This document shows positions 15,862 through 24,741 of a stretch of 64,000 nt of DNA, in pieces. This stretch comes from JAIXWP01 sp964428835. GTDB taxonomy: Bacteria; Bacteroidota; Bacteroidia; Flavobacteriales_D; Sanyastnellaceae. Position 1 is the stretch's first letter. The number at the start of each line of letters is the position of its first letter. Made by a program: the position numbers and the translations under genes. The stretch lies in contig CAYRZQ010000015.1 in NCBI GenBank assembly GCA_964428835.1, positions 1 to 64,000 on the forward strand, read 5' to 3'. Below the pieces are notes generated by a model. It had not been told where the DNA came from. It saw only the letters and a list, made by a program, of their open reading frames with translations, and did not search any database.

Positions 15862-16683
15862 TTATACCGCTACCTCAAAGTCGCGGAGGGCATCATTCAG
15901 CGATGTTTTAAGATCTGTACTTGCTTTTCTTTGTCCAATTATCAATGCACAATTCACCTGATAACTACCCGCTGGAAACTCCTTGGTATAACTTCCGGGA
16001 ATCACTACACTTCTCTCTGGCACTTCTCCAATATAAGTCACAGGTTCGTTACCGGAAACATCAATGATTTTCGTGCTCTTCGTGAGCACCACGTTCGCCC
16101 CGAGAACAGCCTCCTTTCTAACGCGCACACCTTCTACCACTATCGAACGACTTCCAATAAAACAACCGTCTTCAATGATAACAGGAGCTGCTTGCAGCGG
16201 CTCAAGAACACCGCCGATACCTACTCCTCCACTCAAGTGAACATCCTTGCCAATCTGTGCGCAACTACCCACAGTTGCCCAAGTGTCCACCATCGTGCCG
16301 CTTCCAACGTACGCCCCGATATTTACATAAGATGGCATCATGATGACTCCTTTTTCCAAAAACGCTCCATAGCGCGCGATAGCGTGAGGTACCACTCTTA
16401 CGCCAAGCTCGGCATAATTTTTCTTCAATTCCATTTTGTCATGGAAAACAAATGGACCAACCTCTATCACTTTCATCTGCTGTATAGGGAAATAAAGCAC
16501 CACAGCTTTCTTAACCCACTCATTTACCTGCCAATCAGAACCTACAGGTTCAGCAACACGCAACTTACCATTATCGAGTAAATCAATCACCTGACGAATC
16601 GCATTTTGCGATGTGTCAGAAGAAAGCAATGACCTATCGTTCCATGTATTTTCTATAATATCTTTCAATTGATTGATTTCCAT
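15862..16683 (-). CDS. dapD: 2,3,4,5-tetrahydropyridine-2,6-dicarboxylate N-succinyltransferase
   Basis: 273 residues, the normal length. Lysine/meso-diaminopimelate biosynthesis: it succinylates tetrahydrodipicolinate using succinyl-CoA. The N-terminal helical domain is followed by a left-handed beta helix with VVPHAIARYGAFLEKGVIMM, MVDTWATVGSCAQIG and IIEDGCFIGSRSIVVEG, all strongly diagnostic. It is first of a three-gene minus-strand operon with GT9 and GSCFA, divergent from yqgF. Confidence 0.96.
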   Translation of the reverse strand: MEINQLKDIIENTWNDRSLLSSDTSQNAIRQVIDLLDNGKLRVAEPVGSDWQVNEWVKKAVVLYFPIQQMKVIEVGPFVFHDKMELKKNYAELGVRVVPHAIARYGAFLEKGVIMMPSYVNIGAYVGSGTMVDTWATVGSCAQIGKDVHLSGGVGIGGVLEPLQAAPVIIEDGCFIGSRSIVVEGVRVRKEAVLGANVVLTKSTKIIDVSGNEPVTYIGEVPERSVVIPGSYTKEFPAGSYQVNCALIIGQRKASTDLKTSLNDALRDFEVAV

Positions 16684-16699
16684 TTCCGTGATTTTTGGT

Positions 16700-16707
16700 C
16701 AAAAATA
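16700..16707 (-). promoter_or_regulatory. Putative -7 element (TATTTTTG) of dapD
   Basis: Minus-strand TAnnTTTG match 16 bases before the dapD ATG. Confidence 0.45.
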
Positions 16708-16728
16708 GCATTGAATGACTTGCGCACC

Positions 16729-16736
16729 TAACTTTG
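16729..16736 (+). promoter_or_regulatory. Putative -7 element (TAACTTTG) of yqgF
   Basis: Plus-strand TAnnTTTG match ending four bases before the yqgF ATG, with a TTG 15 bases upstream (16711-16713). Transcription would begin at or very near the start codon. Confidence 0.5.
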
Positions 16737-16740
16737 TATC

Positions 16741-17151
16741 ATGTATAAAGTTTTAGGTATTGATTATGGTTTAAAAAGAACCGGTTTTGCAATTACTGAT
16801 GCAATGCAAATAATAGCTTCACCTCTCGATACTATCGACACCGTGAAAGTTTTTGAATACCTAGAGAAATTATTTTCTAAAGAAAAAATAGATACGATTG
16901 TTGTAGGAGAAGCAAGGCATCTCGACGGAAATGCATCCGAGATTACGCTCGCTCAACAAAAATTTTGCGCAGAAATCCTCAAGAAATTCCCTGATAAAAA
17001 GATTGAGAGAATTGATGAAATGTTCACGAGTAAACTCGCGTCACAAGCTATGGTAATGGGAGGAATGAAGAAAAAAGACCGAATGAACAAAGGAAATCTC
17101 GATAAAATCAGTGCAGCAATTATTCTGCAGTCATACTTAGAAAGTAGATAA
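16741..17151 (+). CDS. yqgF: Putative pre-16S rRNA nuclease / RuvX-type Holliday junction resolvase homolog
   Basis: 136 residues, RNase H-like fold. DYGLKRTGFAITD (first catalytic Asp), IVVGEARHLDG (Glu) and RIDEMFTSKLASQAM (Glu/Asp cluster) are conserved YqgF motifs. It acts in 16S rRNA 5'-end maturation in other bacteria and was earlier named RuvX. It is convergent with bshC, with a 5-base gap. Confidence 0.93.
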   Translation: MYKVLGIDYGLKRTGFAITDAMQIIASPLDTIDTVKVFEYLEKLFSKEKIDTIVVGEARHLDGNASEITLAQQKFCAEILKKFPDKKIERIDEMFTSKLASQAMVMGGMKKKDRMNKGNLDKISAAIILQSYLESR

Positions 17152-17156
17152 TTCTA

Positions 17157-18713
17157 CTAATACTCAACAACCGTCAACTTCAACTTTGTAGGGTCAAAAG
17201 TATCAATCAAGTGTTCGATTAATCCACCGCTCAAGAAGTCACAGAACTGCGATGCGTTTGTGATACGCTCCTGAGGCTGATCGTTGGGATACAACTCAGC
17301 GAAAACTTTATCCAATTGCTGAATTCGAACTTCCTCTTTATTCTTGACTGCCTTTATCATCTTCTTTTCCAAATTTTCAATTGCAGTCGAAAGCTTCTTC
17401 TTTTCTCCTAAGGCAGAAGCTTCCAATGTTGGGTCCAATGCCTTCATTTTTGCTGCAATCGCGTCGAACAAACGTTCGGTTTCACTTTTTTCAAATGATA
17501 AATCTTCCCGTCCAATAGCGTCTATCCAAGCTTGAATGATTGCAGGTTTACCCTGAAAGATATCATTTAAAGTTAAATTCAATTTTTTCAATCGATTCTT
17601 GACCGATGAAGATACAAGTAAGGCACTGTCTCTTAGCAGCAAAACTGGATAGAAAACCTGATATGATTGAAACACAGGCATGAGCTGCAACCAATAGCTC
17701 AACTCACCAGGACCACCGATATAGGCCAGATTGGGTAGAATTGTTTCTTGATAAATTGGTCTTAATATGACATTCGGGCTAAAGCACTCTGGGCATTCTT
17801 CTGCAAGTGCCAGCATCTCATCCAATGATTTCGCACCTTCTCCCCAATTAAACATTCCATTTTCGAACTTCATTCTCTCTCGCAATCCATCTTGAATATA
17901 AAAAAGATTCACTTCTCTGGGCGTCACCTGAGCTTTATATCCAAGCGCTTCTAATTCTGAGCTTGTCGTTTTTACAAGCTCTGCTGAGAATCGCTCTGAT
18001 AATTCTCTTTTTATTATGGGAAGAAAACATCGTTTCAATGCAATATCATCCGCATCAATTACTATCAAGTTTTCCTCTCCAAAAAGAGCATACACAAGGC
18101 TTCTTGTCGCCTCCGCTAAATCGGCTTTCTTGTAGGACTCTTTAAGAATATCCATCCACTTTTTGGCGTCAATACTATCTCCTAAGATGCCTTCCAACTC
18201 TATTAGAAATTCATTTATGCCACTTAAATCAAATCTCCCAACAGGGCCTTTTGAATCTTGGTGCCATGTTATCTTTTTCTGAAAAACATCAATAGATTGG
18301 ACTTCCTCAAAGTCATGGTCCTCCGAAGCCATCCAATAAACTGGGATGTAGCGACGGGAAGGATCTTGCTTTGAAAGATTTTTAGCAAGTGCTATCGTAG
18401 ATGCAATTTTGTATAAGAAATAAAGCGGGCCTGTGGCAACACATAATTGATGTCCTGTTGTTACAGTGAATGCATTACTTTCTCTCAGTGATTCAATAAG
18501 CTCTTTATTGGAGAACGATGCATTTTGTGCAATCAGTGAATCAACCAACTCATTGCGATACTCCAACGTTCTGCTGTTTGCAGCCTCAATTATAGACTGA
18601 ATATTCGGCTGATAATGGTAAAATTTCTTTACTGCTGCTTGATCTTGCAGATAATCGCGAACGAGATTGGGCAACGCTCCGATGCTTAATAAATCAAATG
18701 AGGACGAAAACAT
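17157..18713 (-). CDS. bshC: Bacillithiol biosynthesis cysteine-adding enzyme BshC
   Basis: 518 residues, normal for BshC. It catalyses the last step of bacillithiol synthesis, joining cysteine to GlcN-malate. Diagnostic parts are TTGHQLCVATGPLYFLYKIAS (split TTGHQLC / GPLYFLYK, a nucleotide-binding-like turn), PVYWMASEDHDFEE and YIGGPGELSYWLQL. A coiled coil near the C-terminus (residues ~430-480) is typical of the family. The bshA and bshB partners are not in this window. It implies that the cell uses bacillithiol as its low-molecular-weight thiol, as is common in Bacteroidota. Confidence 0.94.
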   Translation of the reverse strand: MFSSSFDLLSIGALPNLVRDYLQDQAAVKKFYHYQPNIQSIIEAANSRTLEYRNELVDSLIAQNASFSNKELIESLRESNAFTVTTGHQLCVATGPLYFLYKIASTIALAKNLSKQDPSRRYIPVYWMASEDHDFEEVQSIDVFQKKITWHQDSKGPVGRFDLSGINEFLIELEGILGDSIDAKKWMDILKESYKKADLAEATRSLVYALFGEENLIVIDADDIALKRCFLPIIKRELSERFSAELVKTTSSELEALGYKAQVTPREVNLFYIQDGLRERMKFENGMFNWGEGAKSLDEMLALAEECPECFSPNVILRPIYQETILPNLAYIGGPGELSYWLQLMPVFQSYQVFYPVLLLRDSALLVSSSVKNRLKKLNLTLNDIFQGKPAIIQAWIDAIGREDLSFEKSETERLFDAIAAKMKALDPTLEASALGEKKKLSTAIENLEKKMIKAVKNKEEVRIQQLDKVFAELYPNDQPQERITNASQFCDFLSGGLIEHLIDTFDPTKLKLTVVEY

Positions 18714-18759
18714 TGCCGCGAATGTAGGCAGAAGAATTTTACGAGAAGAAGAAAAGGTG

Positions 18760-19806
18760 TTAACGGATCAGCTGAAGGGTTCCTTGTTCAGTCTTTTTCA
18801 CCCAGCCTTTTTCTTCATCAAATACGTTGTATGAAATTTCATACACATAAGTACCGGGTAAGCCTGGCTTTGAATCAACACTGCCATCCCAACCTAAGTT
18901 TGGATCAGCCGTGAAGAAGACCTTTTGTCCCCAGCGAGAAAAAATACAGAGCTCCCATTTATCGATACTTCCAGCCACGGGCATGAACAGGTCATTCTTT
19001 CCATCGCCGTCCGGTGTAAATGAATTAGGTATATGCACGGGGCGTACATCTAAAACTTCTTCTGGTTTAGGGTTGTCGATGGTCACATCATCACGAATAG
19101 GCCCGGGTACCTCTGGATTAAAATTAGCCCCAACTTCGTCGAGATAGAAATTATCGATGAAGTAGTAAGCAAACTGAGAATTACCTGGAACCCTATCCTG
19201 AATAGTGATTGAATTGTCTTGAAAAAACACACCAATAGTCATATGTGTGAATGCCTGCGTAGCAATGAATCTACGTTGCACCTGTACCCAATTTGGCGAA
19301 TACAATACAGTATCAATTCGCACCTGTGGTGTACCGATTATAACACCCGTACCCGTTTGATTCGGCTGATAGTTGGTGAATAGTACGCCTAAGTTTGAAG
19401 TCGCAAGACCTGAGGTAGAAACCGATGTCTTTTGTCCATTAGTTATTCTAAAGACCAGTAAATATTCCTTTCCAATTTCAAGAGGAGCCTGAAATTGAGT
19501 GCTTACATATTCTCTAAAATTGGTTCCGGAAACTCCGGTGGCGCAAAAACCCATTATAGCATTTCCATCATGCGCATTGACTTGTGCAAGCGGAGTTGTA
19601 GGCAGATCTGCGGCAGCATTGGCCGAGTAGTGAAAATAATCAGGTGAAGCAACGTTACTTCCTGCATTTGACCAGCCGATGCATTTGCTAAACTGACCTG
19701 TATTGTCAGGCAAACCCACATTGCTCTCAAAACTAGGATTAACAAGCTGGCCGAATGAAGACTCGGTTAGCAGAAATAAGAATAATATTTGGAATATTCT
19801 TTTCAC
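18760..19806 (-). CDS. T9SS type B-sorted secreted protein with carbohydrate-binding-like N-terminal domain
   Basis: 348 residues, GTG start. The signal peptide (RIFQILFLFLLTESSFG) is followed by LVNPSFESNVGLPD, the opening of a jelly-roll, CBM-like domain that covers ~20-230 (YYFIDNFYLDEV at its end). A Pro-rich linker leads to a C-terminal CHU_C / T9SS type B sorting domain: PNSFTPDGDGKNDLF, FSRWGQKVFF and GTYVYEI. It is predicted to be exported by the T9SS and held at the cell surface. It stands alone, 47 bases from bshC. Confidence 0.88.
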   Translation of the reverse strand: MKRIFQILFLFLLTESSFGQLVNPSFESNVGLPDNTGQFSKCIGWSNAGSNVASPDYFHYSANAAADLPTTPLAQVNAHDGNAIMGFCATGVSGTNFREYVSTQFQAPLEIGKEYLLVFRITNGQKTSVSTSGLATSNLGVLFTNYQPNQTGTGVIIGTPQVRIDTVLYSPNWVQVQRRFIATQAFTHMTIGVFFQDNSITIQDRVPGNSQFAYYFIDNFYLDEVGANFNPEVPGPIRDDVTIDNPKPEEVLDVRPVHIPNSFTPDGDGKNDLFMPVAGSIDKWELCIFSRWGQKVFFTADPNLGWDGSVDSKPGLPGTYVYEISYNVFDEEKGWVKKTEQGTLQLIR

Positions 19807-19893
19807 CTATAATTAGTTGAGCGTAAATATAAATAATTCACTGGAACTTCAATGAAATTATTTGCTTGACGTTAACAATTGATGAAAAGTTGT

Positions 19894-20892
19894 CTATGAC
19901 TTTATGAAAATAGTCTTGGGCTTGCTCCAATCAAAAACCCTCACAAGACCAACTTCCAGTCTTGCTTGTGCTACGTTCCACTGAACCAGGCTTGAATTGT
20001 ATAGATCTCGCTGCCTGGAAATCATGGAAAGTCTCGATTCCAGCCACCAGCCCTTGCTGATTTTGTACGTCAGGCATGCTCCAGCAGTAATTAAGAAAAT
20101 ACTATTGGGTGCAGTATTAGGAAGCCGAGGATTTCTGGAGAAATCGCCATTTTCATTTATGAAATCAAAATACTCAGGAGCTTCTATTTCGGAAGTCAAC
20201 CTCATTAAACCACCAATCTCAAAAGTCCCCGTAAGCTTTTCACTGATATTGATTCCGGGGCTAAACACAAATGATATTGGGACATCTACAACTCTATAGC
20301 GCCAGGGTCTATCGGAATATCCAATAATATTCGTTCTTTCTTCAAAACCTGGAGAAATGAAAACTGTTGAATTTTCCACAATTTCGTCATTGACAAATTC
20401 AAAAGAACTACGAAGACTATCGGGTGATAAATCAGACGTGTCAATGGTGTAAATGCGCGAAGAAATATTTGAGACTGACACTCCCGCTCTAATCCCAAAA
20501 TATGATGTAAAATAGAGACTAAGATCTGCGCCGAAAACCCCGCCAAATGAAGTTTTAGAAGATTTCCCTACAAATTCATTGATCACTTCAAGGTCGGTGC
20601 GCGTCCATTCCAGATTTGAAAATGCCAGAGCCGCCCCCCCGTGAAGATGAAAGCCTCCTATGATGGGCTTTTTCTTCTTTTTTATGTCGTCCCTCGCCGC
20701 TCTTCTCAAAGAATCCGTGTTGGTGAAAACATCATCCACCTCTATTTCCAGCACATCATTTCCAATAATTATTGTATCGCTGCGAAGCTTGAATGATGCA
20801 TTAGCGAAGGCGGGTAGGCACAAAATAAAAAGCAATGCGACTAAAGTCGCATTGCCTCTCACCTTTGGTTTCACACCTGACATAGTATTCAT
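19894..20892 (-). CDS. Outer-membrane beta-barrel-like protein of a sigma/anti-sigma operon
   Basis: 332 residues with a signal peptide (TLVALLFILCLPAFANA). The mature part has alternating hydrophobic/polar strands (FGADLSLYFTSYFGIRAGV, LTGTFEIGGLMRL, FLITAGACLTYKI) and a C-terminus that could close a barrel (QARLEVGLVRVF). A basic KKKKK patch lies near residue 72, before the barrel. It is third in the minus-strand set ECF sigma - putative anti-sigma - barrel, with a 45-base gap. This arrangement is frequent in Bacteroidota, and the barrel may be part of the sigma regulon. Function unknown. Confidence 0.7.
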   Translation of the reverse strand: MNTMSGVKPKVRGNATLVALLFILCLPAFANASFKLRSDTIIIGNDVLEIEVDDVFTNTDSLRRAARDDIKKKKKPIIGGFHLHGGAALAFSNLEWTRTDLEVINEFVGKSSKTSFGGVFGADLSLYFTSYFGIRAGVSVSNISSRIYTIDTSDLSPDSLRSSFEFVNDEIVENSTVFISPGFEERTNIIGYSDRPWRYRVVDVPISFVFSPGINISEKLTGTFEIGGLMRLTSEIEAPEYFDFINENGDFSRNPRLPNTAPNSIFLITAGACLTYKISKGWWLESRLSMISRQRDLYNSSLVQWNVAQARLEVGLVRVFDWSKPKTIFIKS

Positions 20893-20937
20893 CCCGAGTT
20901 CGCAATTACTTCGGGCTAATATAGGTGGTACATTTAA

Positions 20938-21513
20938 TTATTGCTTATCCTTATAAATGGGTGCCTTAATTTTTCTTGTTGGCTTCTTGGGAGCAGCCTC
21001 TTCTTTCTTTTCTTCTACAGGTAATACAACCTCACTTGATTCGGTAGTGATTACTTCTTCTTTTGGAGTTGCACCTTCCGCTGATGATTGTGTCAACTCT
21101 AGATTTTGATTTAATGAAGATTCCTTTTTTACCTCCACTAAAGAAGAAGGCATCAAACTTGGCTCTCCTTTATGGTTTTTCGAAACAATTTTCGTTTGCT
21201 CGCAAGACTTGGCAACCGCAGTTTCTAAATTGAGCGATGACGCAACTGATGCCGGCAAATGCTCTACATTCATATTGATAGTAGATGCCTTTGAAGCTTT
21301 CATCTCATTCGTTGGTAACGCAGTGAAAGTAATCAAACCCGCTATTGCTATCAATGCTACATACCATGCATTGAATGTTGAAGCATTCCACGAAAAAAAC
21401 TTGCTTCTTGCATATTTCTTTCGCATGCCTCCATACACACTGGCTGGCACTTCTGGCGCGTAACCATGCATGGTTTCTTTTACTTTATTAAAAAACATTT
21501 CCTCACTCATCAT
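20938..21513 (-). CDS. Putative anti-sigma factor (single-pass membrane protein)
   Basis: 191 residues. A short cytosolic N-terminus (~1-48; FFNKVKETMHGYAPEVP, a motif seen in Bacteroidota sigma-linked proteins), one membrane helix (~50-68, WYVALIAIAGLITFTALP), then a Ser/Glu/Lys-rich low-complexity periplasmic region ending in KKPTRKIKAP. It is not a FecR-type protein. Its ATG overlaps the stop of the ECF sigma gene (TGA within ATGATGA), which is typical of sigma/anti-sigma pairs. The role is inferred from topology and position. Confidence 0.68.
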   Translation of the reverse strand: MMSEEMFFNKVKETMHGYAPEVPASVYGGMRKKYARSKFFSWNASTFNAWYVALIAIAGLITFTALPTNEMKASKASTINMNVEHLPASVASSLNLETAVAKSCEQTKIVSKNHKGEPSLMPSSLVEVKKESSLNQNLELTQSSAEGATPKEEVITTESSEVVLPVEEKKEEAAPKKPTRKIKAPIYKDKQ

Positions 21514-22061
21514 CCAATCATTTTGATTTTACTGATCTCTGCTAATTCTCTTTGTAAGTACGTTTTAGCTCTTGATAGTTGGGACTTCGACGTATTAACG
21601 TCTATATCCAACATATCCGCTATTTCTTTATGCATAAAACCTTCAATAACATAAAGGTTGAATACCGTTTTATATCCTGCTGGCAGCTTGTTGATGCATA
21701 TCATCATTTCTTCTGCCGTAAACTCCAAATCCTCTACTTCAATCGGGTCGTTCTTGGACTTTACCAAATCATCCACATCTTCTTGATAGGCGTGTTTGAG
21801 ATTTTTGCGGTACTGCGTTATACTGGTATTTGCAGCTATTCTTCGCAGCCACCCCTCAAAACTCCCATCGTGATGGTAGGTATGGATGTTGTTGTATATT
21901 TTAACAAAAACCTCCTGAAGCACATCCTCCGCCTCCATTTTATTTTTAGCGTAGCGAAGGCAGACTCCGTAGAGCAAAGAAGCATACTTCTTATAAAGCG
22001 TGTCCTGAGCGCGTTTATCGCCCCGAACACAACCCTCGATTATGCTCTTGATTTCCTCCAT
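21510..22061 (-). CDS. ECF-type RNA polymerase sigma-70 factor
   Basis: 183 residues. Region 2: LYGVCLRYAKNKMEAEDVLQ, then EVFVKIYNNI and FEGWLRRIAANTSI. Region 4: YKTVFNLYVIEGFMHKEIAD followed by MLDIDVNTSKSQLSRAK. This is the standard Bacteroidota ECF form. It is followed by a coupled putative anti-sigma gene and a beta-barrel gene, so an envelope signal is likely sensed. It starts 37 bases after the end of the DUF5916 gene on the same strand and may be partly co-transcribed with it. Confidence 0.93.
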   Translation of the reverse strand: MEEIKSIIEGCVRGDKRAQDTLYKKYASLLYGVCLRYAKNKMEAEDVLQEVFVKIYNNIHTYHHDGSFEGWLRRIAANTSITQYRKNLKHAYQEDVDDLVKSKNDPIEVEDLEFTAEEMMICINKLPAGYKTVFNLYVIEGFMHKEIADMLDIDVNTSKSQLSRAKTYLQRELAEISKIKMIG

Positions 22062-22098
22062 ACAACTTAATAACTAAAAGGGGAAAAAGATGGTTGCA

Positions 22099-24582
22099 TC
22101 AGCCCTTTATTTTTTTGGGCTTAAGCTGGTGATAATCCAAGAAATAAAGCACTCGAATGCTAAAATTATTGGTCTGTGGCAGCCCCAGTGTATATTCGAA
22201 ATCCTCACGCAGACTGCGAGGAATGGGCACTCCAAACTCACCCTTGGTAATATCATTCTTCCAAACGATGTTCACCTCACTTCCCGGCACAAAAATCCAC
22301 CGGTATATAAGGTCAATAGTAAAGGTGTTAAAATTCCGATCGCTATTACTATGCGCTATGGTCTCCCCAAACTCGTTCACAAACCCTTGAAAATCAGTAG
22401 GCACAAGAAGACCATTTTCATCCAAATCATAAAACTCACTGTATTTCGAGTAGCCCCAATAATGACGAACCCTACAAAGAACTGTCATCAGTGGATTGAA
22501 TGAATAGTTCACTGTAAGTGTATTGGTATGAGAAACGACTTTTCTTTTTCCAAAAATAGGACGGCCATCATCCGCGCGGTTTGCAAATCCCAAGTCTCCA
22601 TCATGATTGGTAAGTTGATAGCGATACACCACAAATAACTTATCGCTAAAGCGCATTCGTGGGGAAAAACGGACATCCCATTCGTAGCGTCCTTCATTTT
22701 CAAACGTCGCAAAACCACCACCAGCGTCAATCGCCAACGGTTTGCGATAGTCGGTGCTTATCCAGCCACCCGCATATTGCCAAGTGTAGGTCACAAACTT
22801 CATACCTTCGGTTCGCGGCTCGAAATAGTCCATTCCACGCACGGGACCTGCTGATATATTTAAAAAATAAGTAGTAAATTTCTTAGTATTCAAAAATGTC
22901 TCCCAGTTGAACATCATGTCAGTAAAGACATTCGGCTTGTACAGTTGATTATAGTTGAAACTAAATGTGGTACTCAAATTATTCAGCTTCCAAAATGGCT
23001 TGAAAATATTATAGGATGTCCAGACATAATAATTCATGCTATTATTGGCTTGTAAAAAGCCCAAATCTGTAGGATCATAGGTGTCAGACTCGGTAGAAAC
23101 TCCAGTACCCATCCTGAAATTACCACTTATCTTTTCGAAATTAATATTCTGAGTAAATCCCTCTCTGTCCCTTCTCACCTCTCGGTACTCGCCTCCAAAT
23201 TTTCGATTATAGGCGCCACTGCCGTTGACACTGAAGGAACCTGCTTTATTTCGAAGATCAAACTCAAGACCCGAAACATTGGCATCGTAATACTCTCCAT
23301 TGCGCAAGACATTCGTATTTATAATAGATACATACGAATTGTTGCGAAGATTTTGGTCGAGCACGGTCACATTATAGTTAGTCAGTGGATAAATCTCCAC
23401 TTCTCGCGTCTCGCCATTTTCATTTGTCACGGTGGCGTTAGTCTTTGCAGAAACCCCATTAAAAAACCCAATACCCAAGCCCTTGCTATTCCTTCCCGAA
23501 ATTTTGGATGCATTCAACAATTGCAACTGCTGCGGCAAACGGGTGATACGCTCACCCTCTGCGAGTGGAATATCTGGTATGTAGCCGTCGGGCAAATAAC
23601 CAACGCGCCGACTGTAGAAGAGATTGGCTTTGGAAAAAAGTTCGGTACCTTCAATGAAAAACTGACGATTGTCTTGAAACTCCACCTCAAATGGAGTCAG
23701 ATTTAAAATCTGTTGGTCGCTAATCACCTGTCCAAAATCAGGAATCAGCGTGGCATCCAACGTAAATGCATCGTTCAAACCAATCTTTACATCCATACCT
23801 GCGTTCCATGAGGTCTCATGACGCGTGGGTGCATTGGTTTGTTCTGCGACATTGTAATAAGCGGAAGCATAAGGAGTGAAAAAGATTCTCGTAGGAGCTT
23901 TTACGTCCTTAACACCCGTTAATTGTCCCATCTGCGTTACGAATCCCTGAACAGCAGGATCTACCCCGCGCCAAAAACCAACTTCACGCGTCCTTCTAAT
24001 TTCTCTCGTAAAATTGATGTCCCAAACTTGTTCGGGCTGGTCTGGAAATCGAATAGCGGCAAATGGAATTTTAAACTCCGCAATCCAACCCTCGGAAGTG
24101 ATACTAGTGCGGCAGTCCCAGATAGCGTTCCAACTCGTATCCTCATCCTCACCATTGGTGATGCGGGCATCCCACTGTTCAGATGTAGGAGTCACAAAGA
24201 AAGAAAGACCATTGATCCCATCTCGATAACATGAAAAAGTAATCCCACAATAATCTGAATTTCCATCACCATCGCGCCCAGAGAGTTGCTTCAAAATACT
24301 ATCAGGCGAAGTGTCGAAATTCATAAAGCCAACATAAATGGCTTCATCGTCATAAATTATTTTTACTTCTGTATTCTGAGGTAAAGGAACTCCGGGAGTA
24401 GGACTCTGCATTACAAAGCCCGTGGCGGCAGGTACATTCAACCACACCGCCTCGTTTAAGATTCCATCTAATTTGGGCGCCTCTACACAGCGAACCGCTT
24501 GTAAAGTCTTATTTTCATATTGACCATAACCCAACAAGGCCAAGCAACAAAAAAATAAAACTCCAAACAGACTTCTTGTCAT
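22099..24582 (-). CDS. DUF5916 outer-membrane protein with CBM9-like N-terminal domain
   Basis: 827 residues. Signal peptide (LFGVLFFCCLALLGYGQ), then a carbohydrate-binding family 9-like domain (~30-210: APKLDGILNEAVWLNVP, then EVKIIYDDEAIYVGF and FKIPFAAIRFPD). The long C-terminal half is a DUF5916 beta-barrel (repeated Tyr/Trp-rich strands, last strand FSIRVLYFLDYHQL). Members sit in the outer membrane of Bacteroidota; function is unproven, possibly substrate uptake. A TAACTTTG box lies 19 bases upstream. It is divergent from the TonB-dependent receptor. Confidence 0.87.
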   Translation of the reverse strand: MTRSLFGVLFFCCLALLGYGQYENKTLQAVRCVEAPKLDGILNEAVWLNVPAATGFVMQSPTPGVPLPQNTEVKIIYDDEAIYVGFMNFDTSPDSILKQLSGRDGDGNSDYCGITFSCYRDGINGLSFFVTPTSEQWDARITNGEDEDTSWNAIWDCRTSITSEGWIAEFKIPFAAIRFPDQPEQVWDINFTREIRRTREVGFWRGVDPAVQGFVTQMGQLTGVKDVKAPTRIFFTPYASAYYNVAEQTNAPTRHETSWNAGMDVKIGLNDAFTLDATLIPDFGQVISDQQILNLTPFEVEFQDNRQFFIEGTELFSKANLFYSRRVGYLPDGYIPDIPLAEGERITRLPQQLQLLNASKISGRNSKGLGIGFFNGVSAKTNATVTNENGETREVEIYPLTNYNVTVLDQNLRNNSYVSIINTNVLRNGEYYDANVSGLEFDLRNKAGSFSVNGSGAYNRKFGGEYREVRRDREGFTQNINFEKISGNFRMGTGVSTESDTYDPTDLGFLQANNSMNYYVWTSYNIFKPFWKLNNLSTTFSFNYNQLYKPNVFTDMMFNWETFLNTKKFTTYFLNISAGPVRGMDYFEPRTEGMKFVTYTWQYAGGWISTDYRKPLAIDAGGGFATFENEGRYEWDVRFSPRMRFSDKLFVVYRYQLTNHDGDLGFANRADDGRPIFGKRKVVSHTNTLTVNYSFNPLMTVLCRVRHYWGYSKYSEFYDLDENGLLVPTDFQGFVNEFGETIAHSNSDRNFNTFTIDLIYRWIFVPGSEVNIVWKNDITKGEFGVPIPRSLREDFEYTLGLPQTNNFSIRVLYFLDYHQLKPKKIKG

Positions 24583-24601
24583 AGATCTAAAAGATAGCGC
24601 G

Positions 24602-24609
24602 CAAAGTTA
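24602..24609 (-). promoter_or_regulatory. Putative -7 element (TAACTTTG) of the DUF5916 gene
   Basis: Minus-strand TAnnTTTG match 19 bases before the ATG at 24582. Confidence 0.5.
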
Positions 24610-24722
24610 ATCCATGACACGTAATTCACGGCACTTTGAACGGCTTTAACTAATGGATTTGATAAACGGTTAAATAATGTTCGTCAACGGCAAACAAGAA
24701 TCCACAACAACTGTTCAATGCT

Positions 24723-24730
24723 TACATTTG
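24723..24730 (+). promoter_or_regulatory. Putative -7 element (TACATTTG) of the TonB-dependent receptor gene
   Basis: Exact TAnnTTTG match 11 bases before the ATG at 24742. It argues against the in-frame ATG at 24718, which would lie upstream of the transcript start. Confidence 0.5.
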
Positions 24731-24741
24731 CGGACATTTTT

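Noticed and set aside
15823..16581. 252-codon plus-strand open frame opposite dapD
   Set aside because: dapD on the minus strand is a full-length, diagnostic match. The plus frame has no recognisable domain.
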